Below are positions 1-10,802 of a DNA stretch of 64,000 nt, piece after piece. Each line of letters begins with the position of its first letter. The stretch's first letter is position 1. The notes below the pieces were generated by a model, which did no database searches, had not been told where the DNA came from, and saw only the letters and a program-made list of their open reading frames with translations. This DNA comes from Eretmocerus hayati (taxonomy: Eukaryota > Arthropoda > Insecta > Hymenoptera > Aphelinidae): positions 147,734,522-147,798,521 of the forward strand of contig CM056741.1 of assembly GCA_029851415.1 (NCBI GenBank). The letters are read 5' to 3'. The translations under genes and the position numbers were made by a program.

Positions 1-228
1 GTATGCCACTCCGAAAACAAATCTCTTATCGAGTGCTACACTTTTCTTAGATAATTTACCTCTCACATTTCTATGAGACAATTCATTTCACAGATTTTTC
101 TGAAAACCGGGAAACACTGTGTGGGGACACTATTCGTTCTTCTTTGAGATCCCATGCATGCATAGAAATAAGATGAAAGCAAAACTTCTCCAACCGCAAT
201 ATAACCCTAAAACTTGAACACACAGTCA

Positions 229-454
229 GGAAACACCATAGACATAGAAGTATAGACTGCTGGTCCCGTATACTTGCCGTTGTCATCGAAGCATAGACCT
301 TTGCGTGAGAGTGAGAGAGACGGCATGCTCCAAGACGCACGCTTTTAACACGCGATTCCTATGTTGCTTCTCTCTCACTCTCATTGGGGAGCCTCGATGT
401 CAACGGCGAAGATATGGGACCGGCAGTCTATACTTCTATGTCTATGGGAAACAC
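229..454. mobile_element. Foldback MITE with 8-bp target duplication
   Basis: Two inverted arms of about 80-85 bases (from 237 and ending at 446) surround a loop of about 45 bases. The tips are CATAGACATAG and CTATGTCTATG. The element is flanked on both sides by the same 8 bases, GGAAACAC (229-236 and 447-454), a classic target-site duplication. An 8-bp duplication with CA...TG ends is what hAT-superfamily transposases leave, so this is probably a non-autonomous hAT-like element; that assignment is inference. The open frames on both strands across it are by-products of the palindrome. Confidence 0.8.
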
Positions 455-540
455 CGAGCGACTCAACCATATAACCTCGGCGAGGTTATATATACATGTC
501 AGATTTTGTCTTCTGCTAGCCTGGAATAGCTGACCGTGGC

Positions 541-940
541 ATGAATGTCTTACGCAAAATATCACGTGATATTTTAGGTGAAATCTCACGTGATATTTTA
601 GGTAAAATCTCACGTGAGATTCTACGTAAAATTTCAGGTGAAACGAGAGAGACGCCTGCGCAGTATACGGTGGCGCAGCAGTCGCCGGTCCGCGGCACAG
701 ACGCCTCGGCTGTCGGATTTCATTCGGTTTATATTTCACATTTTTAGATTAATTTAAGGCATCGAACTAATAATTGGCCCTCGATGCATCATTTAGGACT
801 AAGCAGAACCTTCATCGTCGACTCAAATATGCAAAAATACGCATTTTAAAATCTAATATTACGTGAGATTTCACGTGATATTATGGCCCAATATCACGTA
901 ATATCTCACCTGTTTCACGTGAAATATCACGTGAAATGTT
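541..940. promoter_or_regulatory. Periodic E-box (CACGTG) array
   Basis: Perfect CACGTG palindromes lie at 563, 587, 611, 872, 916 and 928, mostly inside longer near-palindromes such as ATATCACGTGATAT. In the first cluster they are spaced exactly 24 bases apart, and the next position in register (635) is CAGGTG. In the second cluster, variants TACGTG (860), CACGTA (895) and CACCTG (907) fill a roughly 12-base spacing. CACGTG is the core site for Myc/Max, USF and similar bHLH factors. It may be a binding-site array or simply the subterminal repeats of a transposon with two mirrored clusters; the 645-850 spacer shows nothing recognisable. Confidence 0.45.
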
Positions 941-1760
941 TTTACCGAGCAACTTGCCCCCATATGCCGATCTCAGGAATGGGCGCTCGTTGACCTTCCC
1001 GCATTTTTTTTTTACGTTTGTTATGTTAAAATATGAGAAAATACGTAGTTTTCATCGACCCCGGATCATTTCTGCGTTCTCCAGAAAATATAAAGTGAGT
1101 TTTCCATTTTTCGTGTTTGCACGGCTAAGAAATCACCGAGGAAATCGCGTTCACTAAAACCGGTGCCAATTTATTTTTATTCGACCAATCTTGACGTACT
1201 TTAGCGCATTCGATTCCTTGTCTCAAGACCTTCAAAATTCTCTCTTCAGGGTTGCAGAACTCTGATTTGGAGCGATTTTATGTATAAAAGACGAAGATGG
1301 TTTGAGAATCAAAAAGGCCGACATCGGAGTGTACCCAACATGCCTCCATATGGTTATCTCGGAAAGGCGTGCAGTATGGCTTTTTTTACCACTCAGAACG
1401 TGTTTATCACGTCAAAATAGGTCGGAAACAGTGTTTTGGGCCAACTAAAAGTTACAAATGCCGCTGCGTGGTGATCAAAACGGATCAAAGCCATTTTTCG
1501 CATTTCATCGCCGATTTACATTGTTTAAAATGATGGGGGCAAGTTGGGTACACACTTTTGTAAACTCTCAAAAATCACCTTTTGGGACAATTCAAACAGT
1601 TCGGCTCCACTTCATCCAAATTGGACGTATCTTAGCTCATTTTAAAGGTCTTGAAACAAGCTTCAAAATGAGTTAAAGTACGTTGGAAAATATTGAGATT
1701 AGCCAGAATGATTAAGAAAATGGCTTAATGGGGGCAAGTTGGGTACACTGACCTTATATA
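941..1760. repeat. Compound repeat with GGGGGCAAGTTGGGTACAC ends
   Basis: The sequence near 945-1000 is repeated diverged at about 1322-1380 in the same orientation (TGCC-CCATATG core). The complementary motif GGGGGCAAGTTGGGTACAC occurs at about 1536 and 1729. Between 1610 and 1690 is a fragment of the palindromic repeat also seen at 16.2-16.9 kb and 47.6-48.7 kb (core TTAGCTCATTTT...AAAATGAG). This is nested transposon debris; no coding potential is visible. Confidence 0.5.
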
Positions 1761-2968
1761 GAAAATGTCTGGGTTTCAGACGCCTATTTGAGCCATTCTT
1801 TTCAATTCTGTCGGGCAAATATGAATATATATGCCGGTACAGAGGATTAAAAATATTTTTTCGGGCCCCAACATGGTAAATAAAACTATGGGTAACTTTT
1901 TTCACTACATTTTACGTGATTTTTTTTACTAAACTTCTTATAGCTCAGAAATAACGTTAGAAAACAAGATGCAGTTCAGCGAATCTGGAAAGTAAGCAAA
2001 GAACTTATCAGACTGTTTGTTGGGGTTCATAACGTTTTTTGCATTTTTCAAATTTTGAAGTTGAAAACTTCGATTTTCGTCGATCTCTGTCATCGTAGAG
2101 GGAGTATTGATACTTAGTGCACTGTTGAAGTGGTAAAAACATGAATCGAGCTTGTTTTGCTCAGGAGGAGATCGCAGAACTAAAATTCCAATTAATTGAT
2201 TAATTTATTCAATTAATTAATTGAGGATCAAAGTCCAATTGGACTTTGATCGTCAGGAATATTAGCACTTGATCGCCATAAATCTGGTTTTTCTTGAAAT
2301 TTTTGTTAAATCTATGGCCACTTTTTAGCTGTGGGGACTTGTCTCTATACACAAATGAAGACTGAAACCACCGAACCACCCACATAATGGTTTTTCAGAG
2401 GTCTATTTTCTATCCAGCTTGTCTAACATCGATGACGCTGAAGTTCATGTGTGTGTTAGGAGCGTTTCAATAATTCCAAAACTTGTCTTCAGTTTCGTTG
2501 TCGCAGACTACTTGTACAATGTACTCTCCCCCCAACCGTTGCGAGTGCTGTGTGAATCAATTGCGTTGTCCTATATTTTCTTTCTTTTGAGACTCTGATG
2601 GAAAGATGTGTATTTTATTACATCATATGTCAAATGACACGTTGTGAACGGCAGTAAAAATCAGTAATTTGAGATAATGGCCATGTCTCATGGACAAATT
2701 CCGTGCAGGTGTTAAGCGCTTCCTTCCGTTAATGTTTCCGCTTCGTACGGTCCCTCATAATACATGACCCACGGCAAGGCGTCATCGCTATATGGGGATT
2801 CCAGGAACAATTAAGATCATCAAGGCAGAAATAGCCGGTGGGCTCTCGCAATGCTCGAAACTGCGCAAAAAATTTTGCGTCGCGCAAGAATAGGTGCGGT
2901 AGAAGTATTTTATATCTATGTTTACCCAAGCGTTGTGATAAATTTTGCAAACAGTGTATATCGCTTAC
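1761..2968. other. Non-coding, 3' intron side of the Wnt10 exon
   Basis: On the minus strand this is downstream of the Wnt10 splice donor. No further Wnt exon (for example the CxCHG-containing one) is seen between here and base 1, so the intron is at least about 3 kb or the gene continues beyond the window. Besides the palindrome at 2226-2251 I see only AT-rich sequence. Confidence 0.5.
2226..2251. repeat. Perfect 26-bp palindrome
   Basis: GATCAAAGTCCAA is followed immediately by its exact reverse complement, with no loop. It sits beside an AT-rich stretch of ATTAATTGA-type inverted motifs (2190-2224). It could be a dimeric protein-binding site or the tip of a decayed element. Confidence 0.6.
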
Positions 2969-3222
2969 CTCTTTGGAGGATGACGCTACTGTGTTGAGTT
3001 ATACTGCTTGTCGTAAGAGAGGAGCAGTTCCACCTGTGCCACATGAACTGATGCTGACACTCGGCGATTGCCATCTCGAGACCCTTGATGGCTGCTGCCG
3101 TCACATCCGGGTTCTTGTGGCAGAGCTCGCGTTGCTCTTTGGTCAGACCCGGTATGCCGTTGCACACCACTATGTTATTCCTCTCCCAGTCGTCCACCGA
3201 GTTGCTCATTACGCAGCTCACC
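2969..3222 (-). CDS. Wnt10: Wnt10-family ligand, one internal exon
   Basis: Secreted, lipid-modified Wnt signalling ligand; Wnts bind Frizzled receptors outside the cell. This exon encodes 84 complete residues. Residues 23-27 (IPGLT) and 38-48 lead to the Wnt hallmark block ECQHQFMWHRWNCSS (residues 54-68), whose NCS is a possible N-glycosylation sequon. The PDVTAAAIKGL block and the exon end HSSVILQRG fit the Wnt10 subfamily better than Wnt1, 4, 6 or 7. Five cysteines are present (3, 20, 34, 55, 66). Boundaries are set by an acceptor TTTGTCACTACAG just before 3222 and a donor AGAG/GTAAGCG after 2969; the exon ends in phase 1 at the RG codon, an intron position shared by many Wnt genes. Signal peptide and later exons were not found. 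The 151-residue open frame on the plus strand here is antisense. Confidence 0.88.
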
Positions 3223-5040
3223 CTGTAGTGACAAAAGGCGGATCTTTTAACCAATATATAACTTTCTTTCGAGCAGTGCTTCGTGAGAATTGAAAACGGT
3301 GCACGCGAGTACACAATGGGGGAGAAAAAAGTGTACTCCTTTACTTGAGTTCAGCCTTTGAATTCTTTTCAAAAGCTCTTGACCCAATGATTCCAAATTT
3401 TTCGAGAAAACCAGATTGACCCTTTCCAGCCAGGAAATATTATGAAAAATGAGAATTTGGCAGAAGGCGAATGATTGGTCGTTTTGGCCATTGGTGGATG
3501 AATTATTGCTGAGGTGAAGCTGAGGTATAACGAATATCTCTAAAATTTCACCTCGAATGTTACTGATCCAAAATCAAAACTGATTGCAAGTAACGTATCA
3601 TGAAACATGTGCAACTACGTTTTCTGTTGTACGTCACGATAAACTCCAAAGACGGGCTCGGGATTTTCAATTAACAGCCTTTTAAGATCGAATTTTGGAA
3701 TAGTGAGATAATTTTCCAAGATGCCATCAATTCGGGTGGTTTTTCAACATGGACTCAACTTAGGAACACCCTTGAAAGATGCTTTGTAAGACGACACTAC
3801 CCCTAACTCTTGAATGACACTGAATGACAATCTAGGTCAAATTGACCCCAGTCGATTTTTAAACATTTCTTTCGATGTCGAACTATCGGTATTGGTGCAG
3901 GTGTGAAGGCCACCGCGTCACTAGTCTCGTAGCCGTAACCACCAAAATCACATGTAATTTTGGATGAGTTCAACCTGACCGTAGTCTGTGATTTATGCAT
4001 ATCAAATATCATCCCCGGCTTGTAGTTTACTGTCTACATTACATTCTGTTGCGAATATAAATGTAGTGTTGGAAGCTTGGAGTTTGTGTTCAGAATGGAC
4101 TCGACCATTTTTCATTTTATCACTGTTGAATATGCGAGTATGCGTGAAGTACAACCCCCCTTTTTTAGTGCAAAATTTCCATTATCTTCCCGCCATGATG
4201 TTTCAAATTGAATAACTTTTTTGGAAGATTGGCTAATGGTGATGGATGTATCCTAAAATATAGTATTTGATGCAAACTCCCACCAAATCTCAGCCCTTCA
4301 AATGAAAAGGGAAGTCATTATTTCACAGTAAAACTCAACGTTTTTCAAATTTCTGCAAAATGTTTACCTCCATTTTTTTTTAATTTTTGGGGTTCACGTT
4401 AAGGCTCTGCTGGTATAGCACCTTGTTTTGATGACTCTCATTTACTACCGCAAAAATGTTCGTGGCGATATATTCAATGCAATCCGAAAAGTATCAGATT
4501 TTTCACTTAGAGTTAATTTGAAGCCTAGTGTGTCATTCATGATCGGTTTTGGAAGTGTATCATTTGAGGATTCAATACTGGGATCGAAGTGTCAAAGCTA
4601 ATTTTTCCCATTCGTGGTACATCAAAAGAGCAACCAGGATTCAACTCTCAAAGAGTGAAATGTAGTTATCGAAATGTTCATGATTTGAAAAGGACTCTGA
4701 GCGGTTCTGACGAATTAATTGATTCGACCTTTATTTCAAGTTCTATTCGATCGGAAATCATCCTCAAGTTGCACGGAATGGTGGTGAGCTGGTGAAAAAC
4801 GCGTGTATTGTGTAATAGATTATAAGCCCGTGATAATTGAGTGTAGAATAGCTTTCTGAGGCAGGCTCATTTATCGATTCCAGAACCTATTCTGAACATT
4901 TAATATTGATGATCCATTACTATCAAAATTATTGGAGATTAAGTGAGAGCCACAATGCCCTAAATTGTAAGAGTGAGTAGAGACTCCAGCTGCAGAAGAA
5001 ATTGAAAGTTAGGAGTCTGAGGATGAAATTGCCAAGTCTG
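3223..5040. other. Non-coding, 5' intron side of the Wnt10 exon
   Basis: Upstream of the exon on the minus strand. A search by eye for a signal-peptide exon with a suitable donor gave nothing convincing. AT-rich, no repeat or RNA recognised. Confidence 0.4.
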
Positions 5041-5830
5041 CTTATTGAACACATTGAAGCTTTGCGCACATCTGAATCTCGCAGATTGCACTCCCGGAAA
5101 CGTCGACGCATCGATCTCCCCCGAAGAATCAGAAGTATATATCCTGAGTGCTGACTGTTTGGAGAGATGCGCACTGCTTTCATTAGTGCGGAATACCGTA
5201 CACTCAACTCAGGAAGAGCTGCCGAGAGGCAGCCAATGCGCGCTGATCGGGCTAATCGATCGGGCATCGGCGGAGAAATTGCCGTACGTGGGCTGATGCT
5301 GCGATGGTGTATAATGCGAGAGAACGAGAGAGAATGAGAGACAGAGATGATCGGACGCAGCGACGAGAGGGAGTTTCCCACGGGCGCGAGCTCGATGTAC
5401 ACCCGACGATTGCTTTGAGTGATTCTGCCCGCGAAAGAGGGATTCCTCGTCGCGGAAACATTCCTCGCGGTCGCGGTATGCCGTTGTGCGTTTCGCGAGA
5501 GCAGACTGCCAGTAGTGGGCCTAAAGCATCAGCCGAAAACTCTGCTCTTCGTTATCGGATTCCCCGATCGGATGTGATTCCACTGCTGCTGCTGCTGCTG
5601 CTGCTGCTCTCGCGCGCTCGAATTCGAACTGATCGGCCAAATCTCAGACGCCAAACCAGAGAGCAGCGCATTCATTTGCCATCAGGCGAAATTCGCTACT
5701 CGCGGGGGCGCGTACGAAAGTGTGTAGAAGTCGAAATCCCGGAATCAATGTCTCGACGATCGCAGCTGGACCGCCTCGGACTTGATTTATCGTGGCGTCT
5801 CGTGAACGGGCTCAGTAGTCAGTGACACGA
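5041..5830. other. GC-richer segment with (CTG)8
   Basis: Clearly richer in G, C and CpG than its surroundings, with an uninterrupted CTG run at about 5583-5606. A 173-residue open frame on plus (5304-5825) contains a poly-leucine stretch from that run and many Arg residues from GAGAGAACGAGAG-type repeats; it resembles no family I know and is probably not coding. A promoter, enhancer or untranslated exon is possible. Confidence 0.3.
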
Positions 5831-8340
5831 GTCCGCAAAGATCGGATGGGTTGGCGACGACATTTCGCAAAACTTCGCGTGCCTGCTGCATTTTCAGACA
5901 AATACCATTGGCATGCTTAGTTGACGATTTATGCCTGATGTAGAATTCCCGACGATTTGTTGAGGGATATGTATTGCTGCGAGATATTAGGTGGACGCAC
6001 TTGCTTTGACGAAATGACTTTGTTTTGGTGTGATGAGTGCCAAAGAAAGTATACACCTCAATTAGGTTGAGATTGTAATGCAAGTGGCTTGCAAGGCTTC
6101 CAAATACGAAAATTCTGGTTTGGTTGTGATGGTTCGCTTGGAGTTGATAAGAATCAATCCGGATTTTGGTACGAAGTCAAATAGTACATTTCCGTACTGA
6201 GAACGGTAGCCCATTTTGGGCACTAGGACAGATGAATTCTCCGGTGCCAAGAATGGACATGCAAGCAAAGAGTTATATATTTTCATTATGAGAACCTTAA
6301 AATCGCATTCAAACGCGGCATTCTTGGGATGGATGAATGAAAAATGAATTCACACAAGCAAATTTTCTCTCCATACACAATCTGGAATCCACTTATTTTT
6401 ATTCATCGACTCAGACGGAAGTAGAGAACTCTAATTATCTTGGTACGCATGATGCTACGATGATTTGCTGAGCTTGGAAGTTTTTAAAGAAGTTTAGATT
6501 GGACAGGTTACAAAAAACCACGCTAACCCTGAGAAGAAATCAAATAACGTGGATCAAATTTAAGGATCAGAGAGTTAAAAAAATTTCATACAAAAATCAT
6601 CGTTAATGAGAAATATTATTATTCCTTCTGTAGATATTCCGTGGTATATCCCTTCCACCATAAATTTTCCATGTAACTGTTATTTGAGTTTTCAATGGCG
6701 ATGACTATTATTATGTTCACTTTACAAGGCAGGGTATTCGAAAGTACTATTCTGATTAGAATAGACCGGTAACTTCACTATGTCACGGATGACCTCTCAG
6801 AACTGTCTACTGAAAAGTGAACTTCGTTCGTAGGGATGAGTTATGAAATGAGAGTTAAATTAAGAGTTTGACTTTTAATTCCTTCCCATCCAGACAGGAT
6901 TAGAAGGATTCAGTATCGAATGAGTTGCTGATTTTTGGAAACTCCGAGGAAAACTTGCCATGAAAAATCTTGAATGGCCTCTTGATACGAGGTTGTTACA
7001 CAAATGGATCAAAACCGCGAAGGAGGTGAATCTTTCTTTTTATATAACAGCCTTGTATGGGAAAGGCGATATGTGTTGCATCAACGCACCACCAACAGAC
7101 TGATAATAAAATTAGAGCCTGAAGTTGAGTTTTGCTTGGGCTTTCAGTTTTATGGCCAAGATTACTCACGAGTGGCTGTGATGGCATCCAAAGTGCGCCT
7201 GCAAATCTTCTTTGCCAGCACATGATAGTTAGCGACCGTATAGACGCCCTTTATAAAAGGAAACGGCGATGAAGTACTGGAGCTATTACAAAATAAATAG
7301 TTTCCGAAGCATCTTTCATACCGTTTGGCAATAGCTACAGGCTCGCAACATCACATCAAGCAATAATTAATCCTGACGGATAGTACGGATAGGACGGAGG
7401 GTATTACGTGTTAGTGAAAGAAGCCAGCAACAATCAAAGATTTTCTGAGCACAGACATATTTCAGCAAAGTCCTCATAATATAGGTATATATTGTATATG
7501 TTACAGTCATAGTGTTGAACTCAATGATTTCATGAAACATCCAATAATTCCATAAAATGATGAGCTATTATCCTAGTGGAAATGTTGAAAACTCTAGTTG
7601 AGTGGTTGTTTCGTGATATTTTTAGTCATCACACTTATGTATTTAGTCTTTTGAAAAAGTTGACAGTTGATACAGAGAGTTACAGTAAAGCGTGCAAAGT
7701 TGACTTGAGCAATTCAGATTCGCCTCATGACGACAGTAGAATACGTGTGATGGTATTACAATAGCGGGTCAAAATTACCATTACACATCACAAATTTGGA
7801 ATGTATGGGAGTCAGCTACTTACAATGAATCATACAGGGAATAATTTCCATGATCTTAGAATATCATTCTCCCTTTACAAAATTCTTTGAGGAGAAAATT
7901 GCTGGCTCGTTATATGCAGTGTAAAGGATTGGGAGATCTCCTTCCACTCCAAATCCTGACATCATTCTATGGTTTTTGATGAATATCATCCCAGAATTTA
8001 TAATAGAATGAATTCCATCATTATCTCAATATAAAAAGTTGCTTTTTGACCCTCCGAATACATACCCCCAAAGCACAGATATGTTCATCGATAGAGTGTG
8101 GTCCAACCTCAATTTTGGTAGTGCTTATTTGAGGTTAAGTTTGACATTTTGGGTATCTCAGCTACCAAAATGGCTAATTTAGCACCAATATAAGATGTAT
8201 CTATGGGTACTTTCATGAAATATGTCATATGAGCTCTAGAATTACTAATAATGTAGAAATTTCGAAAATGTGTATACCCTTCCCTTAAGAATATCTTGTT
8301 TTACCATAGTTTTACGGGGTGAAGGGTCACCTGAACTATG
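5831..8340. other. No recognised feature
   Basis: AT-rich non-coding sequence; only short open frames without family resemblance. No RNA gene or clear repeat seen. Confidence 0.4.
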
Positions 8341-8344
8341 ATTT

Positions 8345-8850
8345 TTTCCGCATGATGTATCGATTGGTTGATATCGGAATTTCATTTATTCAGCATAGAC
8401 CTCTGTTTTCTAGGAAGAATGAACATTTTGGGAAAATCGATTGATTGATTGGTTGATACCGAATTCTAGTTGAATTCTTATAGAATGATCAAAATGAAGT
8501 TTTGGTGAAAATTTTTAATTTGTGGAGAGAATCTTCATTCCAATCATGGTTCACGAGCTCAACTAAAATTTGGAATCAACCAATCAATACAAAATGCACA
8601 GGAAGTACATATCTTCTTAGGTCATTGTGAAATTGGTGAATTAATTCTTTAGTAAGATACGGGAAGAAAAGTGATATTGGAGAAAATATTTTCCTTCATT
8701 TTGAGTTATTATTCTGAAGAAACTTATTGAGGGAATTCAGGGCATCTAAACTAAGGTTTTCTTAGCAATATCTATTATTTGGTTGAGACAGAATTTTGAT
8801 ACATATGGTTTGAGAACCAATAAAATGAGATTTTGGCCAAAATTTAGGTT
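8345..8850. repeat. Degenerate direct and inverted repeats
   Basis: GATTGGTTGATA-type motifs recur at about 8363, 8448 and (diverged) 8780, and the reverse complement AATCAACCAATCAATA at about 8574-8589 forms arms of about 30 bases with the one at 8445. The middle piece AATGAAGTTTTGGTGAAAATTT is echoed near 8825. An old, decayed foldback or tandem repeat. Confidence 0.35.
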
Positions 8851-9443
8851 TTTTTTTGGAAAATTGAGGTTTGTGAAAATGAAATGAAATTTCGCGAAAT
8901 AACCATAGTCTAGGTAACTCTAATCCATGCGAGATCTTGGCGGAGAAAGATATTTTACTATTGAAACATGAGATTTGAGCAATTTTTGCTCAAAAAACCT
9001 CTACATTCGATGAAACTGTGGAGGAGAGAGATGCCAAATCACTGGCCTCGTCTCTGAATGATTTTCTACAACTTGTGGAAGAGCAAAAATCGATCGGATT
9101 ACGTGTGGAAGAGAAAGCGTGTGGGAAAAAAAAAACACACCCACACTCACACGGACAAAGGGCCTCAAAGATGGGTCTCTCTTAGGTTTGGAATGCTTCC
9201 TGGAGAAAAAGCGTCACCAACAATGGATAGGTTTCGTCGAGAGGGACAAAATGTTTAAGACGTTTTCTAGATAAAAGCACTCTTGTTGAAGAAGGTATGC
9301 AATTGAATGGAAAGATTTATCAAAAATTTGCTGTCACGAAAACAACCCTTTCTCTTCAGAAAAAATAATAAGCACAGAGCTCGTTAGAATGAAATTGCGT
9401 CTGCCTGGCGTGATCGAAGCAGAATTTGATTTACTCGAATTCT

Positions 9444-9474
9444 TTGGGACGTCTCCATCCTGGAGATGTCCCAA
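9444..9474. repeat. Short hairpin
   Basis: TTGGGACGTCTCCA and TGGAGATGTCCCAA are inverted with one mismatch around a 3-base loop. No poly-T follows directly, so a Pol III terminator is not indicated. Function unknown. Confidence 0.45.
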
Positions 9475-9644
9475 ATGATCCTCATAGTGCAAGCTGAAAC
9501 TTACAGGGCGTCCTAGAAGTGAATTCCTCCCCCTCGCTTTTTTGGGAACGGTTGATCAGAGATTGGGTGGATAAAGCTACGGGGTCTACCGCGGCGCCAC
9601 ATATAAAGTAAGAAGCAGAACGGGCTTGCTTCTTGATTGGTGTA

Positions 9645-10801
9645 TCCAACACATTTTAATCGTGTAGTTGATTTAATGATCCGATCAGTTGTCCTACGAT
9701 CCAATGATTCAAAACTTTTCTTTTGGATCGATGAGTTGTGGCTGGGGCTGGGATTATGGCTGGGGCGAGGCTGGACTGGGGCTGTGGCTGAGACTAAGGG
9801 TAGAGCTAAGGCTGAGGCTGTGGCTTGGCATGAGGCTGGGCTGCGGATGTTGCTGGGGTTGAGGCTGATGCTGGGGCTAAGACTGAGGCTGTTGCTGGAC
9901 CGAGGCTGAGCTGAGGCTGTGGGTGATGCTGGGGCTGAGGCTCAGGCTGGGGCTGTGGCTAGGGATGGGGCTGGGCTGCGGCTGGGACTGGGGTTGGGGA
10001 TAAGACTGACAAGGGGAACATCAACCTTCAGGGTCCTCGATCTTGACGAAACCTTGGGAATCTTCTTGTTTTTGTGAGAGATGAAGGTACCCAGGAGGGT
10101 TTTGTCCAATGGGCTTCCTATCCCGAGATACAGCTATGAAAATTAGCGTTGTCCATATAGGCCCATGTTGAAATGACACATATATAGATATACTGGCAAT
10201 GCTAAGCTCCATGGCTGTATCTCAGGATAGGAGGCCCATTGGACGAAACCCTCTTGGGTACCTCCATTTCTGACCAAAACAAGAAGATTCCCAAAGTTTC
10301 GTCAAGATCCAGGACCCGCAAGGTTGGTGCTCCCCTCGTGAGGCTGTCGCTGGGCTGAGGCTGGGCTGTGACTGAGGCTGAAGCTGGGCTGTGACTGGGG
10401 CTGTGGCTAAGGTTGAGGCTGTGGCCGGGACTTGGCTCGAGGCCGTGGCTGGAATGTGACTGGGCTGTGGCTGGGCTAGGGCTGTGGCTCGGGCTCTGGC
10501 TGTGGCTGGGGCTGTGACTGAGGCAGGAGCTAGGCCAAGAGCTGAGGTTGTGGCTCGGACTAAGGCTGGGTATGGGGCTGGGGCTGACTGGGCTAAATTT
10601 TCAGACACTTATTCGAGATTGAGGGAATGACTTCGTAATAACGAGGAATCCGGATTAACGAGGTTCGTATTAACGAGGGAGCACTGTATTATGATATTTC
10701 AATGTTACATTGTTGAACTACAGAAGCATTTCAGGGACTCATACTATATTAGAGACACTTTTTAGCCGTACGAGCGTTAGCGAGGAGGGCAATAGCCCCA
10801 G
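9645..10801 (+). mobile_element. CTAGT-family repeat, copy A
   Basis: The segment at 9645-9735 matches 34070-34150 (shared GATCCGATCAGTTGTCCTA-like stretch), and 10680-10801 matches 37105-37221 and, inverted, 46717-46850, including TACAGAAGCATTTCAGGG. The right end is degenerate, CCAG followed by T, where the other copies read CTAG followed by T. Between the ends are GGCTG-type minisatellites (9735-10006 and 10342-10600) and a nested MITE. An end in CTRR before a host T with a nearby hairpin suggests a Helitron; no helicase coding is present, so this is a hypothesis. Confidence 0.5.
10007..10341. mobile_element. TGA-flanked foldback MITE, copy 1
   Basis: The element spans 10010-10338 (329 bp), is palindromic over nearly its whole length and starts CAAGGGGAACA and ends with the inverse of CGAGGGGAGC. 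TGA lies directly outside both ends (10007-10009, 10339-10341). The central block (10150-10205, TATAGGCCCATGTT...TATACTGGCAA) is shared with the copy at 60704-61035. It is inserted in a GGCTG minisatellite. A 3-bp TNA duplication is typical of PIF/Harbinger, but no transposase is present to confirm this. Confidence 0.8.
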
Positions 10802-10802
10802 T

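Noticed and set aside
2838..3293. 151-residue open frame on plus
   Set aside because: Antisense of the Wnt10 exon, which has family homology and splice sites on minus.
5304..5825. 173-residue frame with poly-leucine
   Set aside because: Low-complexity, driven by CTG and GAGA repeats; no recognised domain or splice context.
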